A DNA stretch of 64,000 nt from Breoghania sp963678585 (GCA_963678585.2 CAXXGA010000002.1:1674001-1738000); one strand, 5' to 3'. Positions 7,948 through 17,461 are shown, numbered from the stretch's first letter. Numbers and translations are program-made. The notes: generated by a model from the letters alone, not told the origin.

Positions 7948-8861
7948 GGCAATTCCGGTCGTGGCGCAACACGGCCTGCAAGGGTCTTCGGCGCATCCGC
8001 CCCGGCGCGCAGGATGCGCACGGCCTGACTGGTGAACGGCCCGCCGCAGGCCCAGTAGCGCGAGGGAATGGAGACGAGCCCCTTGCGCCTTGCCAGTTCC
8101 CGGTAGGCGGGATGGAGGAATATCTCGCTGGCGCGCGCAGGCGCGCGGTAGCCCTGAACGCCCGAGACGACCAGATCCGGATTCGCCATGATCAGGCTTT
8201 CAAGCGGCATGCGGGCGGAGCCTACAATGCCGGTTTCCGCCGCCACGTTGGAAAGCCCCGCGGCCTCGACGATGGCTTGCGTGAGCGTGCCGGAACCTGC
8301 GGTGAAACTGTTTGCGAAAACGAGGGCGGCGCGCTTGCCGGAGGGTTTTCCCGCCGTATGCGCCAGATCCGCGTCGATCTCGGCGACAAGCTCGTCTGCC
8401 CGCGCCTTGCGGCCCAGAAGCTCGCCCATGCGGCGGATATTGGCGCGGATGTCGTCAAACGAGGTGGCGGGCTGGAATTCCTCCACCTGAAAGCCGAGCC
8501 TTCTGAGCAGCGTGACGGTGGTGCGCGAGGTGTAGGCGCTGGCCAGAACCAGATCCGGCCGCATCAGGAAGACTTCCTCCGCCTGCGCGTGGTTCAGCGG
8601 ATAGTCCTGCGCCTGCCGGGTCATGGCCGACATTTCGGGATCGCGGGAGAATTGGGAGACGGATTTCAGCTGCCCCGGCGCGCCGATCAGCATGGCGAGC
8701 TGATCGGTGCAGACATTGATGGAGACGACACGTTCAGGAACGGCTTTTGAGGATTCCGGACGCGCTTTATCCTGTGCCCGGGCGAGGCTCGCGGGCAAGA
8801 AACAAACAATAACCAGGGCGGCAAAAACCGCCCCGGCTTTCAGGCTTGAAAGAGGTATCAA
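7944..8861 (-). CDS. btuF: Vitamin B12 periplasmic binding protein BtuF, TTG start inside the btuB stop
   Basis: 305 aa periplasmic binding protein of the BtuF/TroA fold. A signal peptide (hydrophobic stretch AVFAALVIVCFLPASLARAQ) is followed by ERVVSINVCTDQLAMLIG, typical of helical-backbone metal or B12 binders, and by DLVLASAYTSRTTVTLLRRL. The only start that keeps the signal peptide is TTG at 8861, which overlaps the btuB TGA stop as TTGA (8858-8861), so its translation depends on btuB translation. It binds cobalamin in the periplasm and passes it to BtuCD. Cobalamin-scavenging role inferred from context. Confidence 0.87.
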   Translation of the reverse strand: MIPLSSLKAGAVFAALVIVCFLPASLARAQDKARPESSKAVPERVVSINVCTDQLAMLIGAPGQLKSVSQFSRDPEMSAMTRQAQDYPLNHAQAEEVFLMRPDLVLASAYTSRTTVTLLRRLGFQVEEFQPATSFDDIRANIRRMGELLGRKARADELVAEIDADLAHTAGKPSGKRAALVFANSFTAGSGTLTQAIVEAAGLSNVAAETGIVGSARMPLESLIMANPDLVVSGVQGYRAPARASEIFLHPAYRELARRKGLVSIPSRYWACGGPFTSQAVRILRAGADAPKTLAGRVAPRPELP

Positions 8862-10822
8862 AACCTTCCCTTCACACCGACATAGGCCGTGAGCCCCTTG
8901 GTGTTATAGCCAAAGACTTCCTCATAATCCGTATCGAGCAGATTATCGATCCGGCCATAGACCTCATAGTTGTCGTTGAACTTGTAGTTCGCACCGACAT
9001 TGAGAACCGCATAAGAATCGAGCGACACGCGGGTGGCCGAGCCGGTCACATAGCTGTTGTCGAACATCGTGCCGTTGAAGATCGCCTCACCGAAGACGCG
9101 CGCCTTGTCGTCAAGGAAGCTGTAGGCGAGGTTGAGCGAGCCCGCATGCTTGGGACGACGCACTTCCGCCAGCCGGGCCCCGCCTGCAACCGTCTGCTCG
9201 GTGGCATTGGTGTAGGTGTAGGTACCGTTTGCGGTCAGACCGTCGAGAAGCTCAGCCGTGGCGGAAACTTCCACACCCTGACGCTGGCTCTTGCCCTCGC
9301 GATTGATGGGGGTGGAGACATAGGTCATGCCGACAAGCTGATAGACGGTGGCGATTTCGTCCGTCAGATCCTGATGGAAATAGGTGACGTCCACCACGAA
9401 ACGCTTGTCGAAGAAGGACTGCTCCACGCCCACGTCCCAACCGAGGCTCTTTTCCGGTGTCAGATCGGGATTACCGATGAAGGTTGTCGGGGTATAGCCG
9501 TAAAGCTCGTAGAAGGTCGGGTTGGTGATGCCGGTACCCACCGACGTGTGGAGCCGGGTTCCCGTCTCATGCAGCTTCCATGCGCCTGCGACGGAGAAGG
9601 TCGTCGCATCGTCGAAGCGGTCGTTCAGATCGTGGCGCACGGCCCCGTTCAGATAGAACTGATCGAGGAATTCGCCCCGGTATTCCGCCACGAAGGAATG
9701 CGCGTCACGGGAGAAACCGTAATCGAGGTGCGAGGGACGGAACGTCTCGCGCTGCCACTCGTAACCGCCGGTAAAGCTATGATGCGCCGACAGAAAATCG
9801 GCCGTGTCGAACGCATAGGTCGCCTGATAGGAGCCGTTCAGCCGCGCGCCCTTGGTGGCGGAGGTGACCACGCCGCTTTCCAGATTGTCGCGGCGCGTCT
9901 CGGAACCCGAAAAGCGCAGCTTCTGCGTCAGCGCGCCGTCGAGACCCGTTGCGGTGAGACCGACGGAGCCGAACAGCTCTTCCATCTTGGTTTCATCGTC
10001 GGTGTCCAGAACGAGACCATAGGTCGGGCTCATCCAGGTGAAATCCTGCGCATCGGTGTCGGCCTGACGGTTCACATAGCGCAGCGTTGAGGCGAACTTG
10101 ATCCAGTCGGTCAGATCGACATTGACCTTGGCGTTCAGCGTACCGTTGCGCGAGCCGTCCTCTTGCGAGCCGAAATCGGAAATATTGAAGCCGCCGGTAT
10201 TGTCCAGTGCTGCCGCCAGCGAGATATCGTAGTTCTCGCCGCCGCCGCGAAGCCCGAGGCTCGTATAGGCGGACTTGTCGGAGCCGCCTTCCACCGTGCC
10301 GGTGACCTCAAAACCGTTGCGGATGCCGCCCTTGGTGATGATATTGACGACGCCCGCGGTCGCATTGGAGCCCCAGAACGCACTCTGCGGCCCGCGCAGC
10401 ACCTCGATACGATCGATATTGTCGACGATCAGGCCACCGAAATCATATTCGCCCGTGGAGGTTTCGCTGACCTCGATGCCGTCGATCATGACCAGCAGGT
10501 GGTTGCCTTCCGCACCGCGCACGCGGATCTGCGTCTGTCCCCCGGCAGAGCCCAGTTGCGAGACCGCAAAGCCCGGAACGGCACGCAGCGCATCGGACAC
10601 CTGACGCACATTACGCTCTGCCAGTTCCTCACCCGTGATGACCGTGAAGGCACGGCCGGACTTTTCCTTTTCCACCGGCGTGAGCCCAGCCGTGACGAGG
10701 ATGGTGTCGAGCAGGACAGCCCCATCGTCTTCCGTGTTTGTGCCCTGCGCCCCGGCGGCCCCTGTCAGAGCGAGCGTCACCGCTCCCGCTGCCAAGAAAC
10801 CGGCCCCAATGATCTTCTGCAT
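8858..10822 (-). CDS. btuB: TonB-dependent outer-membrane vitamin B12 receptor BtuB
   Basis: 654 aa from the ATG at 10822, which gives a normal signal peptide (MQKIIGAGFLAAGAVTLALT, cut after AQG); an upstream in-frame start would prepend 21 non-signal residues. A TonB-box-like segment DTILVTAG follows, then a plug domain with VRGAEGNHLLVMIDGIEV and IEVLRGPQSAFWGSNATAGV, then a 22-strand beta-barrel ending in aromatic Phe (VKGRF). It brings cobalamin across the outer membrane using TonB energy. It is the first gene of the operon, with a cobalamin riboswitch in its leader, which is the main reason to call it BtuB rather than a siderophore receptor. Confidence 0.92.
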   Translation of the reverse strand: MQKIIGAGFLAAGAVTLALTGAAGAQGTNTEDDGAVLLDTILVTAGLTPVEKEKSGRAFTVITGEELAERNVRQVSDALRAVPGFAVSQLGSAGGQTQIRVRGAEGNHLLVMIDGIEVSETSTGEYDFGGLIVDNIDRIEVLRGPQSAFWGSNATAGVVNIITKGGIRNGFEVTGTVEGGSDKSAYTSLGLRGGGENYDISLAAALDNTGGFNISDFGSQEDGSRNGTLNAKVNVDLTDWIKFASTLRYVNRQADTDAQDFTWMSPTYGLVLDTDDETKMEELFGSVGLTATGLDGALTQKLRFSGSETRRDNLESGVVTSATKGARLNGSYQATYAFDTADFLSAHHSFTGGYEWQRETFRPSHLDYGFSRDAHSFVAEYRGEFLDQFYLNGAVRHDLNDRFDDATTFSVAGAWKLHETGTRLHTSVGTGITNPTFYELYGYTPTTFIGNPDLTPEKSLGWDVGVEQSFFDKRFVVDVTYFHQDLTDEIATVYQLVGMTYVSTPINREGKSQRQGVEVSATAELLDGLTANGTYTYTNATEQTVAGGARLAEVRRPKHAGSLNLAYSFLDDKARVFGEAIFNGTMFDNSYVTGSATRVSLDSYAVLNVGANYKFNDNYEVYGRIDNLLDTDYEEVFGYNTKGLTAYVGVKGRF

Positions 10823-10999
10823 GACTGCCCCCGAAGGACGGCCGGACGAATACACGCCGCCCAGCCAGATAAACTGGAACCGCAAGCAATCTGAAAACGG
10901 AAGAAGAAACGCCTTTTGGCGCTATTGTGATCCGGTCTCTCACGCGTGCGGCGACACGATAATTGTCACCGCCACGGACGACCGCGCCTGGACACACCC

Positions 11000-11205
11000 C
11001 GTATCCAAGCATGGGTGACCGGACTGGCAGGTCTCCTGACTTCCGGGTCGACGCCTGCCTTTCCCCTTCCCGACCGTTTGCGCGATCAGTGGATCATCGA
11101 AAGGAGGCTCGCCGGTTACAGTTGCGGGGGCAGTCGCGGAATGGATCGATCGATCGCACCGCGTTCCCTTTTCATCCGCCGGCAAAGCGGAACCAATTCC
11201 GCCCA
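11000..11205 (-). ncRNA. Cobalamin (adenosylcobalamin) riboswitch upstream of btuB
   Basis: On the minus strand the leader reads GGTTCC, then AAAAGGGAACGCGGTGCG, then CGCGACTGCCCCCGCAACTGTAA in two overlapping conserved blocks. Downstream comes the B12 box AGTCAGGAGACCTGCC at 11026-11041. These are the conserved core elements of the cobalamin riboswitch, in the right order and spacing. About 180-200 bp lie between the B12 box and the btuB start, room for an expression platform that blocks translation or terminates when cobalamin is bound. The exact ends are approximate. Confidence 0.95.
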
Positions 11206-11244
11206 TAGGCATATTCACCCGCGGTAAGCGGGTCAAACCCTTTG

Positions 11245-11859
11245 TTAGGGTTTTGTGAAGGATTGTGGCAGTTTTCCAGCCTCTTCGCCCTCGTTGAAGA
11301 CGCGAACGACGAACAGATCGAGCGCCGCAAAGCAGGGCATGACCAGCACGGTTTCATCCCCCTCGACGCGCACGACATCAAGCCGGGCAAGGGGCACCAA
11401 ACCGTCAGAGGAGGAGACGTTGCAGGGCGCAAGCAAAACGATGAGCGTCGCTACACCGTTCGACGTTATCTCGCAGTTTTCGTGCCCGCCAACCCGCTCG
11501 ATGCGCCCGTAAAAGCGCCCGCGCCGGGTCATCAGGTTAAGATCGACGACCGGCCCGCCGAGAAGCTGCGACGTCACCGCCGCGTCGCCGGGAAAGGCCG
11601 CCGCCTCACCCGAAAGCGTGACGACCGTCTCTTGCCCTTCGATGGAAAGCTGCAGCCCCTCGCCTTCCACGATGCCCAGCACCCGGTCGATGCCGGAAAA
11701 CATGGAGAAGGCTCCGGGCTCGCTCACCGTTGCCATGGAAAGACGCCAGCCGAAATCGTCTAGCCCCGCGCCTTCGGGAAAGACGGCGATTTCAGCCGTC
11801 TCCCCCTTGCCGTTCTTCCACGGCATGCGGCGATGATCCGCCGCCTTCAGGACTTGCAT
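11245..11859 (-). CDS. hutD: HutD family protein
   Basis: 204 aa from the ATG at 11859, which is 1 bp after the hutU stop. It opens KAADHRRMPWKNGKGETAEI, the conserved HutD motif WKNGxGxTxEI, and continues through a cupin-like beta-sandwich. HutD is conserved in hut operons and has been proposed to set an upper limit on Hut activity or to bind formylglutamate/urocanate; its biochemical role is not settled. It is the last gene of hutI-hutH-hutU-hutD. A small AAACCCT/AGGGTTT hairpin spans its stop codon. Confidence 0.92.
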   Translation of the reverse strand: MQVLKAADHRRMPWKNGKGETAEIAVFPEGAGLDDFGWRLSMATVSEPGAFSMFSGIDRVLGIVEGEGLQLSIEGQETVVTLSGEAAAFPGDAAVTSQLLGGPVVDLNLMTRRGRFYGRIERVGGHENCEITSNGVATLIVLLAPCNVSSSDGLVPLARLDVVRVEGDETVLVMPCFAALDLFVVRVFNEGEEAGKLPQSFTKP

Positions 11860-11860
11860 G

Positions 11861-13534
11861 TCAGTTTCCCAGAATGCCCGGCAAACGCAGCTGATGCTCG
11901 CGGGCGCACGCGATGGCGCTCTCGTAGCCCGCATCCGCATGGCGCATGACGCCGGTGGCCGGATCGTTCCACAGAACCCGTTCGATTCGGCGCGCTGCAT
12001 CTTCCGTCCCGTCGCAGCAGATGACCATACCCGCATGCTGGGAAAAGCCCATGCCGACGCCGCCGCCGTGATGGATCGACACCCATGTCGCACCAGACGC
12101 CACGTTCAGCATGGCGTTCAGGAGCGGCCAGTCCGACACCGCATCGGAGCCGTCGCGCATGGATTCCGTCTCGCGGTTGGGCGATGCGACGGAGCCGGAA
12201 TCCAGATGATCGCGGCCGATCACGATGGGCGCCTTCACCTTGCCGGACGCGACAAGCTCGTTGAAGGCAAGACCCAGCCGGTGACGCTCGCCGAGCCCCA
12301 CCCAGCAGATGCGAGACGGCAGCCCCTGAAACGCGATGCGCTCGCGCGCCATGTCGAGCCAGTTGTGAAGATGCGGATTGTCCGGGATCAGCTCCTTCAC
12401 CACCTCGTCGGTGCGATAGATATCCTCCGGATCGCCGGAAAGGGCCGCCCAGCGGAAGGGGCCGATGCCCTTGCAGAACTGCGGGCGGATATAGGCGGGA
12501 ACGAAACCGGGGAAGACGAAGGCGTCCTCAAGCCCCTCTTCCTTGGCGATCTGGCGGATGTTGTTGCCGTAATCGACCGTCGGCACGCCGTCCTTTGCGA
12601 AGGCGACCATGGCTTCGACATGCTTGCGGATGGAGGCGCGGGCCTCGCGGTTCACCACCTCCGGCTCGGTCTCCTGACGTTCACGCCATTCCGCAACGCT
12701 CCAGCCGAGCGGCAGGTAGCCGTGGATCGGATCGTGCGAAGAGGTCTGGTCGGTGACGATATCGGGGCGCACGCCGCGGCGATGAAGCTCGGGGAAGATC
12801 TCCGCCGCATTGCCGATGAGCCCGACGGACTTCGCCTCGCCCGCCTTCGTCCAGCGCTCGATCATCGCCAGCGCCTCATCGAGGCTGTCGGTCTTCTCGT
12901 CCACATAGCGCGTGCGCATGCGGAAATCGACACGGGTCTCGTCGCACTCCACGGCAAGGCAGCACGCACCGGCCATGACGGCGGCCAGCGGCTGCGCGCC
13001 GCCCATGCCACCGAGACCGCCGGTCAGGATCCACTTGCCCTTCAGGTCGCCGTTGTAATGCTGACGACCGGCTTCCACGAAGGTCTCATAGGTACCCTGA
13101 ACGATGCCCTGCGCGCCGATATAGATCCACGAACCCGCCGTCATCTGGCCGTACATCATCAGGCCCTTGCGATCGAGTTCGTTGAAGTGCTCCCAGTTGG
13201 CCCAGCGCGGCACGAGATTGGAATTGGCAATCAGCACGCGCGGCGCATCCTTGTGGGTGCGGAAGACGCCGACCGGCTTGCCGGACTGGACGAGCATGGT
13301 CTCTTCCTCGCCCAGCGTCTTGAGCGTCTCGACAATCTTGTCGAAATCGGCCCAGGTGCGGGCCGCACGACCGATGCCGCCATAGACGACAAGCTCATTC
13401 GGACGCTCCGCGACATCCGGGTCCAGATTGTTCATCAGCATGCGAAGCGGCGCTTCGGTCGCCCAATAGCGGGCGTTCAGCTCCGACCCGCGCGGCGCGC
13501 GGACTTCGCGGGTGTTGTGACGGGGATTGCTCAT
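11861..13534 (-). CDS. hutU: Urocanate hydratase (urocanase) HutU
   Basis: 557 aa, the standard length. It catalyses the second step of histidine degradation, urocanate to 4-imidazolone-5-propionate, with tightly bound NAD+. Conserved stretches include YGQMTAGSWIYIGAQGIVQG near residue 128 and WILTGGLGGMGGAQPLA in the NAD-binding domain. The C-terminal segment with GRDHLDSGSVASPNRET is also typical of the family. It is cytoplasmic and lies between hutH (133 bp upstream) and hutD (1 bp downstream). Confidence 0.98.
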   Translation of the reverse strand: MSNPRHNTREVRAPRGSELNARYWATEAPLRMLMNNLDPDVAERPNELVVYGGIGRAARTWADFDKIVETLKTLGEEETMLVQSGKPVGVFRTHKDAPRVLIANSNLVPRWANWEHFNELDRKGLMMYGQMTAGSWIYIGAQGIVQGTYETFVEAGRQHYNGDLKGKWILTGGLGGMGGAQPLAAVMAGACCLAVECDETRVDFRMRTRYVDEKTDSLDEALAMIERWTKAGEAKSVGLIGNAAEIFPELHRRGVRPDIVTDQTSSHDPIHGYLPLGWSVAEWRERQETEPEVVNREARASIRKHVEAMVAFAKDGVPTVDYGNNIRQIAKEEGLEDAFVFPGFVPAYIRPQFCKGIGPFRWAALSGDPEDIYRTDEVVKELIPDNPHLHNWLDMARERIAFQGLPSRICWVGLGERHRLGLAFNELVASGKVKAPIVIGRDHLDSGSVASPNRETESMRDGSDAVSDWPLLNAMLNVASGATWVSIHHGGGVGMGFSQHAGMVICCDGTEDAARRIERVLWNDPATGVMRHADAGYESAIACAREHQLRLPGILGN

Positions 13535-13667
13535 ATCGTTTTCCTCTGGCCCACGATCCGGAAAGGCATCGTCCCGGACCGCTGGAAGGTACTTTCAGAT
13601 GAGGGCGCAAGGCATTGCGTCCACTACATAATTCTCAAACGCCGCCAAAGCGGCGCGAAAGCTTGCG

Positions 13668-15203
13668 TCACGCGGCCTCAAGGCCGGGCAGAAGCGCCAG
13701 AACGGGAGCCGCGAAGGCACCGGAGGCGACCAACTCGCGGGCCGCTTCAAGGTCGTTCGCCATGTAGCGATCCTGCTCCAGACGGGTGACGACGGAGCGG
13801 ACAGCGCCAAGCACGCCCTGAAGCTGGCTGCTCGTTTCAAGGGGCGCGCGGAACTCGATGCCCGCGGTCGCCGACAGCGCCTCGATGGCCACGATGGAGA
13901 AGAGGTTCTCGGTCATCGCCAGAAGCCGCCGCGCGCCATGGCAGGCCATGGAAACATGGTCTTCCTGATTGGCGGAGGTGGGCGTGGAATCGACCGACGC
14001 CGGATGGGTCATCTGCTTGTTTTCCGACATCAGCGCGGCCGAGGTGACTTCCGCGATCATGAAGCCGGAATTGAGCCCCGGATTGGCGGCAAGAAACGCC
14101 GGAAGGCCGAAGCTCAGCGCCGGATCGACCAGAAGCGCGATACGGCGCTGGGTGATCGCGCCGATTTCCGAGATCGCAATCGCAAGCTGATCGGCGGCAA
14201 AGGCCACCGGCTCGGCGTGGAAATTGCCGCCCGATACAGCCGTGCCGTCCTCAAGGATCAGCGGGTTGTCGGTCGCCGCATTGGCCTCGATCTCAAGCGT
14301 GCGGCCCGCCTGCCGGATCAGGTCGAGACAGGCCCCGATCACCTGCGGCTGACAGCGGATGCAGTAGGGATCCTGAACGCGGGTATCGCCGTCCAGATGG
14401 CTTTCGCGGATGGCCGACCGCTCCAGCAGCGCGCGCAGCGAAGCTGCTGAATCGATCTGGCCACGATGCCCGCGAAGCGTATGAATTTCTTCGACAAACG
14501 GAGCCGACGAGCCCATCGCCGCATCCGTGGATAGCGCGCCGGAAACGATGGCTGCCTGAAGTGCGCGGTGGGCGCGGAAGAGACCGGCCAGCGCCAGCGC
14601 GGTGGAGGTCTGCGTGCCGTTGATAAGCGCAAGCCCTTCCTTGGCGGCCAGCGGCACCGGGGTCAGGCCGACGCGCGCCAGCGCCGTCGCGCCGGAAAGC
14701 CGTTCGCCGTCGATGAAGGCTTCGCCCTCGCCCATCAGGACGGCTGCGAAATGCGCAAGCGGGGCGAGATCGCCCGACGCGCCGACCGAACCCTTTTCCG
14801 GGATGACCGGGATAACGCCGCGCTCAAGCATGCCCTCGATGAGCCGAACCAGTTCTACACGTACACCGGAAGCCCCCCGCCCGACGGAAATGAGCTTCAG
14901 CGACATGATCAGGCGGACGATTTCTGCAGGCAGCGGCTTGCCCATGCCGCAGCAATGGGAGAGCACGAGATTGCGCTGGAGCGTTGCCACGTCCTGCGGC
15001 GAGACGCGGACGCTGGCGAGCTTGCCGAAACCGGTATTGACCCCATAGGTCGGCTCGTCCGCATTGGCGAGACCGGCAATGTGATTGGCGGCGCGCTCGA
15101 TGCCGGGGAAAGCCTCTTCGGCCAGAACGGCGGGCGTGCCCTTGAAGTAGATTTCGGAAAGTGTCGCCAGTGATACGCTGCCCGGCTTAAGGGTCAGATG
15201 CAT
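13668..15203 (-). CDS. hutH: Histidine ammonia-lyase HutH
   Basis: 511 aa. It converts L-histidine to urocanate and ammonia, the entry step of the pathway. The Ala142-Ser143-Gly144 triad in GSVGASGDLAPLAH forms the MIO electrophile autocatalytically and sits at the same numbering as in the Pseudomonas enzyme. Other family landmarks are YGVNTGFG (residues 53-60) and QEDHVSMACHGARR near the C-terminus. It is cytoplasmic and tetrameric in the family. It is separated from hutI by 84 bp and from hutU by 133 bp, probably one operon under the HutC-type operator upstream of hutI. Confidence 0.98.
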   Translation of the reverse strand: MHLTLKPGSVSLATLSEIYFKGTPAVLAEEAFPGIERAANHIAGLANADEPTYGVNTGFGKLASVRVSPQDVATLQRNLVLSHCCGMGKPLPAEIVRLIMSLKLISVGRGASGVRVELVRLIEGMLERGVIPVIPEKGSVGASGDLAPLAHFAAVLMGEGEAFIDGERLSGATALARVGLTPVPLAAKEGLALINGTQTSTALALAGLFRAHRALQAAIVSGALSTDAAMGSSAPFVEEIHTLRGHRGQIDSAASLRALLERSAIRESHLDGDTRVQDPYCIRCQPQVIGACLDLIRQAGRTLEIEANAATDNPLILEDGTAVSGGNFHAEPVAFAADQLAIAISEIGAITQRRIALLVDPALSFGLPAFLAANPGLNSGFMIAEVTSAALMSENKQMTHPASVDSTPTSANQEDHVSMACHGARRLLAMTENLFSIVAIEALSATAGIEFRAPLETSSQLQGVLGAVRSVVTRLEQDRYMANDLEAARELVASGAFAAPVLALLPGLEAA

Positions 15204-15287
15204 TGTTGTTTGCCTTCAAAAGTCGACCGCGGCTCCGGTTCCCTCAAAACAGTGCGGAGCGGTCGGACGGTTCAAGTGTGTCGGGGC

Positions 15288-16547
15288 TCAACGCCCGTGC
15301 CAGATACGCCCGGCAAGCGGATTGAAGCCGAGCCGGTAGACCAGCTCGGCGAGATCATCGACCTCCCAGATCGCCAGATCGGCCCATTTGCCCGCCTCAA
15401 GCGTTCCGATTTCGTGCAAAAGACCAAGGGCTTGCGCGGCATTGCGCGTAACGGCCGTCAGGCACTCGTCCACCGGCATGCGGAAGAGCGTGGCGGCCAT
15501 GTTCATGGTGAGCAGAAGCGAGGTCAGGGGTGACGTGCCGGGGTTGCAGTCGGTCGCCAGCGCCATCGCCACCCCTTGCTTGCGGAAGAGATCGACGGGC
15601 GGCTTCTGCGTCTCGCGCAGAAAATAGAAAGCGCCGGGAAGCAGCACCGCCACCGTGCCCGCCTGCCCCATGGCCCGGGCCGTCGCCTCGTCGGCATGTT
15701 CCATGTGATCGGCGGACAGCGCCTTGAAGCGCGCCGCAAGCGCACCGCCGTGGGTGTTGGAAAGCTGATCAGCGTGAAGCTTCACCGGCAGGCCGAGCGC
15801 GGCGGCTGCCTCGAACAGCCGCGCAACCTCGTCCGGCGCAAACGCGATGCCCTCGCAGAAGGCATCCACCGCATCGGCAAGCCCCTCGCGCGCCACCTGC
15901 GGCAGCATCTCCTCGATGACGAGGCGCAGATAACCTTCCCGGTCGTCCGCATATTCCGGCGGGACCGCATGTGCGCCCAGAAACGTTTTGGAAACCGTCA
16001 CATCGCGCAGGTCGGCCAGCTTTCGCGCGACCTGCAGGGCCTTCAGTTCATCCACCAGGTTGAGCCCGTAACCGGACTTCACCTCAACCGTCGTCACGCC
16101 TTCTCCGAGAAGCGCATCGAGGCGCGGCAGGCTCTGTTCCAGAAGCGCGGCCTCGTCAGCCTCCCGCGTCGCTCGAACCGTGGAAGCGATGCCGCCGCCC
16201 GCCCGCGCGATTTCCTCGTAGCTCGCCCCCTCAAGACGCATCGCGAATTCCTTCGCGCGGTTCCCGCCGTGGACGAGATGGGTGTGGCAATCGACGAGCC
16301 CGGGCGTGATCCAGCGCCCTCCGCAATCGATGGCGAAGACCCGTTCGAAGGCCGGTGCATCGGCCCGCGTCCCCGCATAGAGGATCCGGCCGTCGCAGGC
16401 CGCGATCAGGCCGTCATCGATCCGGCCAAGGGCATCTCGACCCGCGGCCATCGTCGCGATGCGGGCATTCGTCCACACGCAGACCCGGCCCGGCTCGAGA
16501 GCCGCGTCGGGAGCGGAAAAAGGAGATTTGTCGCTGGCGTTTTGCAT
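15288..16547 (-). CDS. hutI: Imidazolonepropionase HutI
   Basis: 419 aa amidohydrolase. It hydrolyses 4-imidazolone-5-propionate to N-formimino-L-glutamate with one metal ion. The metal motif VDCHTHLVHGG lies near residue 80, with further ligands in KLHADQLSN and the aspartate in ALATDCNPGTSP. The ATG at 16547 is preceded by no purine-rich ribosome site; instead a TATACA-like -10 element and the hut operator end 7-13 bp before it, so the mRNA may be leaderless or the true start may lie a little downstream. It is first in hutI-hutH-hutU-hutD. No hutF or hutG for the last step is in the window. Confidence 0.96.
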   Translation of the reverse strand: MQNASDKSPFSAPDAALEPGRVCVWTNARIATMAAGRDALGRIDDGLIAACDGRILYAGTRADAPAFERVFAIDCGGRWITPGLVDCHTHLVHGGNRAKEFAMRLEGASYEEIARAGGGIASTVRATREADEAALLEQSLPRLDALLGEGVTTVEVKSGYGLNLVDELKALQVARKLADLRDVTVSKTFLGAHAVPPEYADDREGYLRLVIEEMLPQVAREGLADAVDAFCEGIAFAPDEVARLFEAAAALGLPVKLHADQLSNTHGGALAARFKALSADHMEHADEATARAMGQAGTVAVLLPGAFYFLRETQKPPVDLFRKQGVAMALATDCNPGTSPLTSLLLTMNMAATLFRMPVDECLTAVTRNAAQALGLLHEIGTLEAGKWADLAIWEVDDLAELVYRLGFNPLAGRIWHGR

Positions 16548-16553
16548 GCACTA

Positions 16554-16563
16554 TGTATAGACA
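16554..16563 (-). promoter_or_regulatory. HutC-type operator TGTATAGACA at the hutI promoter
   Basis: The near-palindrome TGTATAGACA (extended ATGTATAGACAT) lies 7 bp before the hutI ATG and overlaps its TATACA -10-like element on the minus strand. It matches the TGTATATACA-type sites known for HutC repressors of other proteobacteria. The same word occurs at 21667-21676 in front of the hut-linked ABC transporter. hutC itself is divergent, 155 bp away. Confidence 0.78.
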
Positions 16564-16717
16564 TATTTAAGCTAGACTTGTCCAGCCTCATTTGCCGAAA
16601 CGGGGAAAAAGTCACCGGCCACTGGCGCATTGCCGTCTAGCTTGTGAAGATGCCCACGGGCCATTTGCGCCGCCCGACGGGAGTGGGCTACTATGCTTAT
16701 TTGAAACGGGAAATTCA

Positions 16718-17461
16718 GTGACACTCACCAGCGACCTCTCTCCTGACACGGCGGGCGACATGGCCTTGCACAAGCGGATCCGCAGCGATCTGGAGAAGCG
16801 CATTCTCTCCGGCGAGTGGGCGCCCGGTTACCGCATCCCCTATGAACACGAGCTGATGGAGCAATACGGCTGCGCGCGCATGACCGTGAACCGGGCGATC
16901 TCAGCGCTTGCGCAGGCCGGTCTGGTGGAGCGTCGCCGTCGCGCGGGCACTTTTGTTGCCCAGCCCGCCATGGAATCGGCGGTCCTCGCCATTCCCAATC
17001 TTTCGGAAGAAATCGCCAGACGCGGCAAGCGCTATCGCTACGAGCGCCGCTCCCTCGCCTATCGCAAGGCCGATGCGGCCGACGCCAAGGCCTTCCGCAT
17101 CGAAAAGGGCTCGCCCATCGTGGAGGTTCGCTCACGCCACTTCGCCGATGAGGTGCCGGTGGTGAGCGAGATGCGTATCATCAACCTCGCCGCGGTGCCG
17201 GACGCCGCCGACGTCACCTTCGAGGAACAGGCGCCGGGAAGCTGGCTGCTCGACAACGTGCCCTGGACAGAAGCCGCGCACCATATCTCGGCGATCACGC
17301 CGAACCGGCAGGTTGCGCAGGAGCTTGGAATTCCGCGCACCCAGGCCTGCCTCTGCCTCGAGCGCCGCACATGGCGCAACGGCCAGACGGTCACCTTCGT
17401 GCGCCAGATCTTTCGAGGCGACATCTACCACCTGTCGGCCCACTTCGAGCCGGGCAACTGA
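16718..17461 (+). CDS. hutC: Histidine utilisation repressor HutC (GntR family)
   Basis: 247 aa from GTG at 16718, which has ACGGGA before it; an ATG at 16760 (233 aa) is the alternative. It has an N-terminal GntR winged helix (IRSDLEKRILSGEWAPGYRI, then CARMTVNRAISALAQAGLV), followed by a UTRA effector domain with ARRGKRYRYERRSL and APGSWLLDNVPWTEAAHHIS, the latter typical of HutC. In other bacteria HutC binds urocanate and releases its operators. It is divergent from the hutI operon. Its likely targets here are the two TGTATAGACA sites. It ends just before a large inverted repeat. Confidence 0.93.
   Translation: MTLTSDLSPDTAGDMALHKRIRSDLEKRILSGEWAPGYRIPYEHELMEQYGCARMTVNRAISALAQAGLVERRRRAGTFVAQPAMESAVLAIPNLSEEIARRGKRYRYERRSLAYRKADAADAKAFRIEKGSPIVEVRSRHFADEVPVVSEMRIINLAAVPDAADVTFEEQAPGSWLLDNVPWTEAAHHISAITPNRQVAQELGIPRTQACLCLERRTWRNGQTVTFVRQIFRGDIYHLSAHFEPGN

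Noticed and set aside
8858..10822. Siderophore receptor and iron ABC transporter instead of B12 uptake
   Set aside because: The receptor and transporter families are shared, but the leader carries a complete cobalamin riboswitch and no Fur- or Irr-type box was seen.
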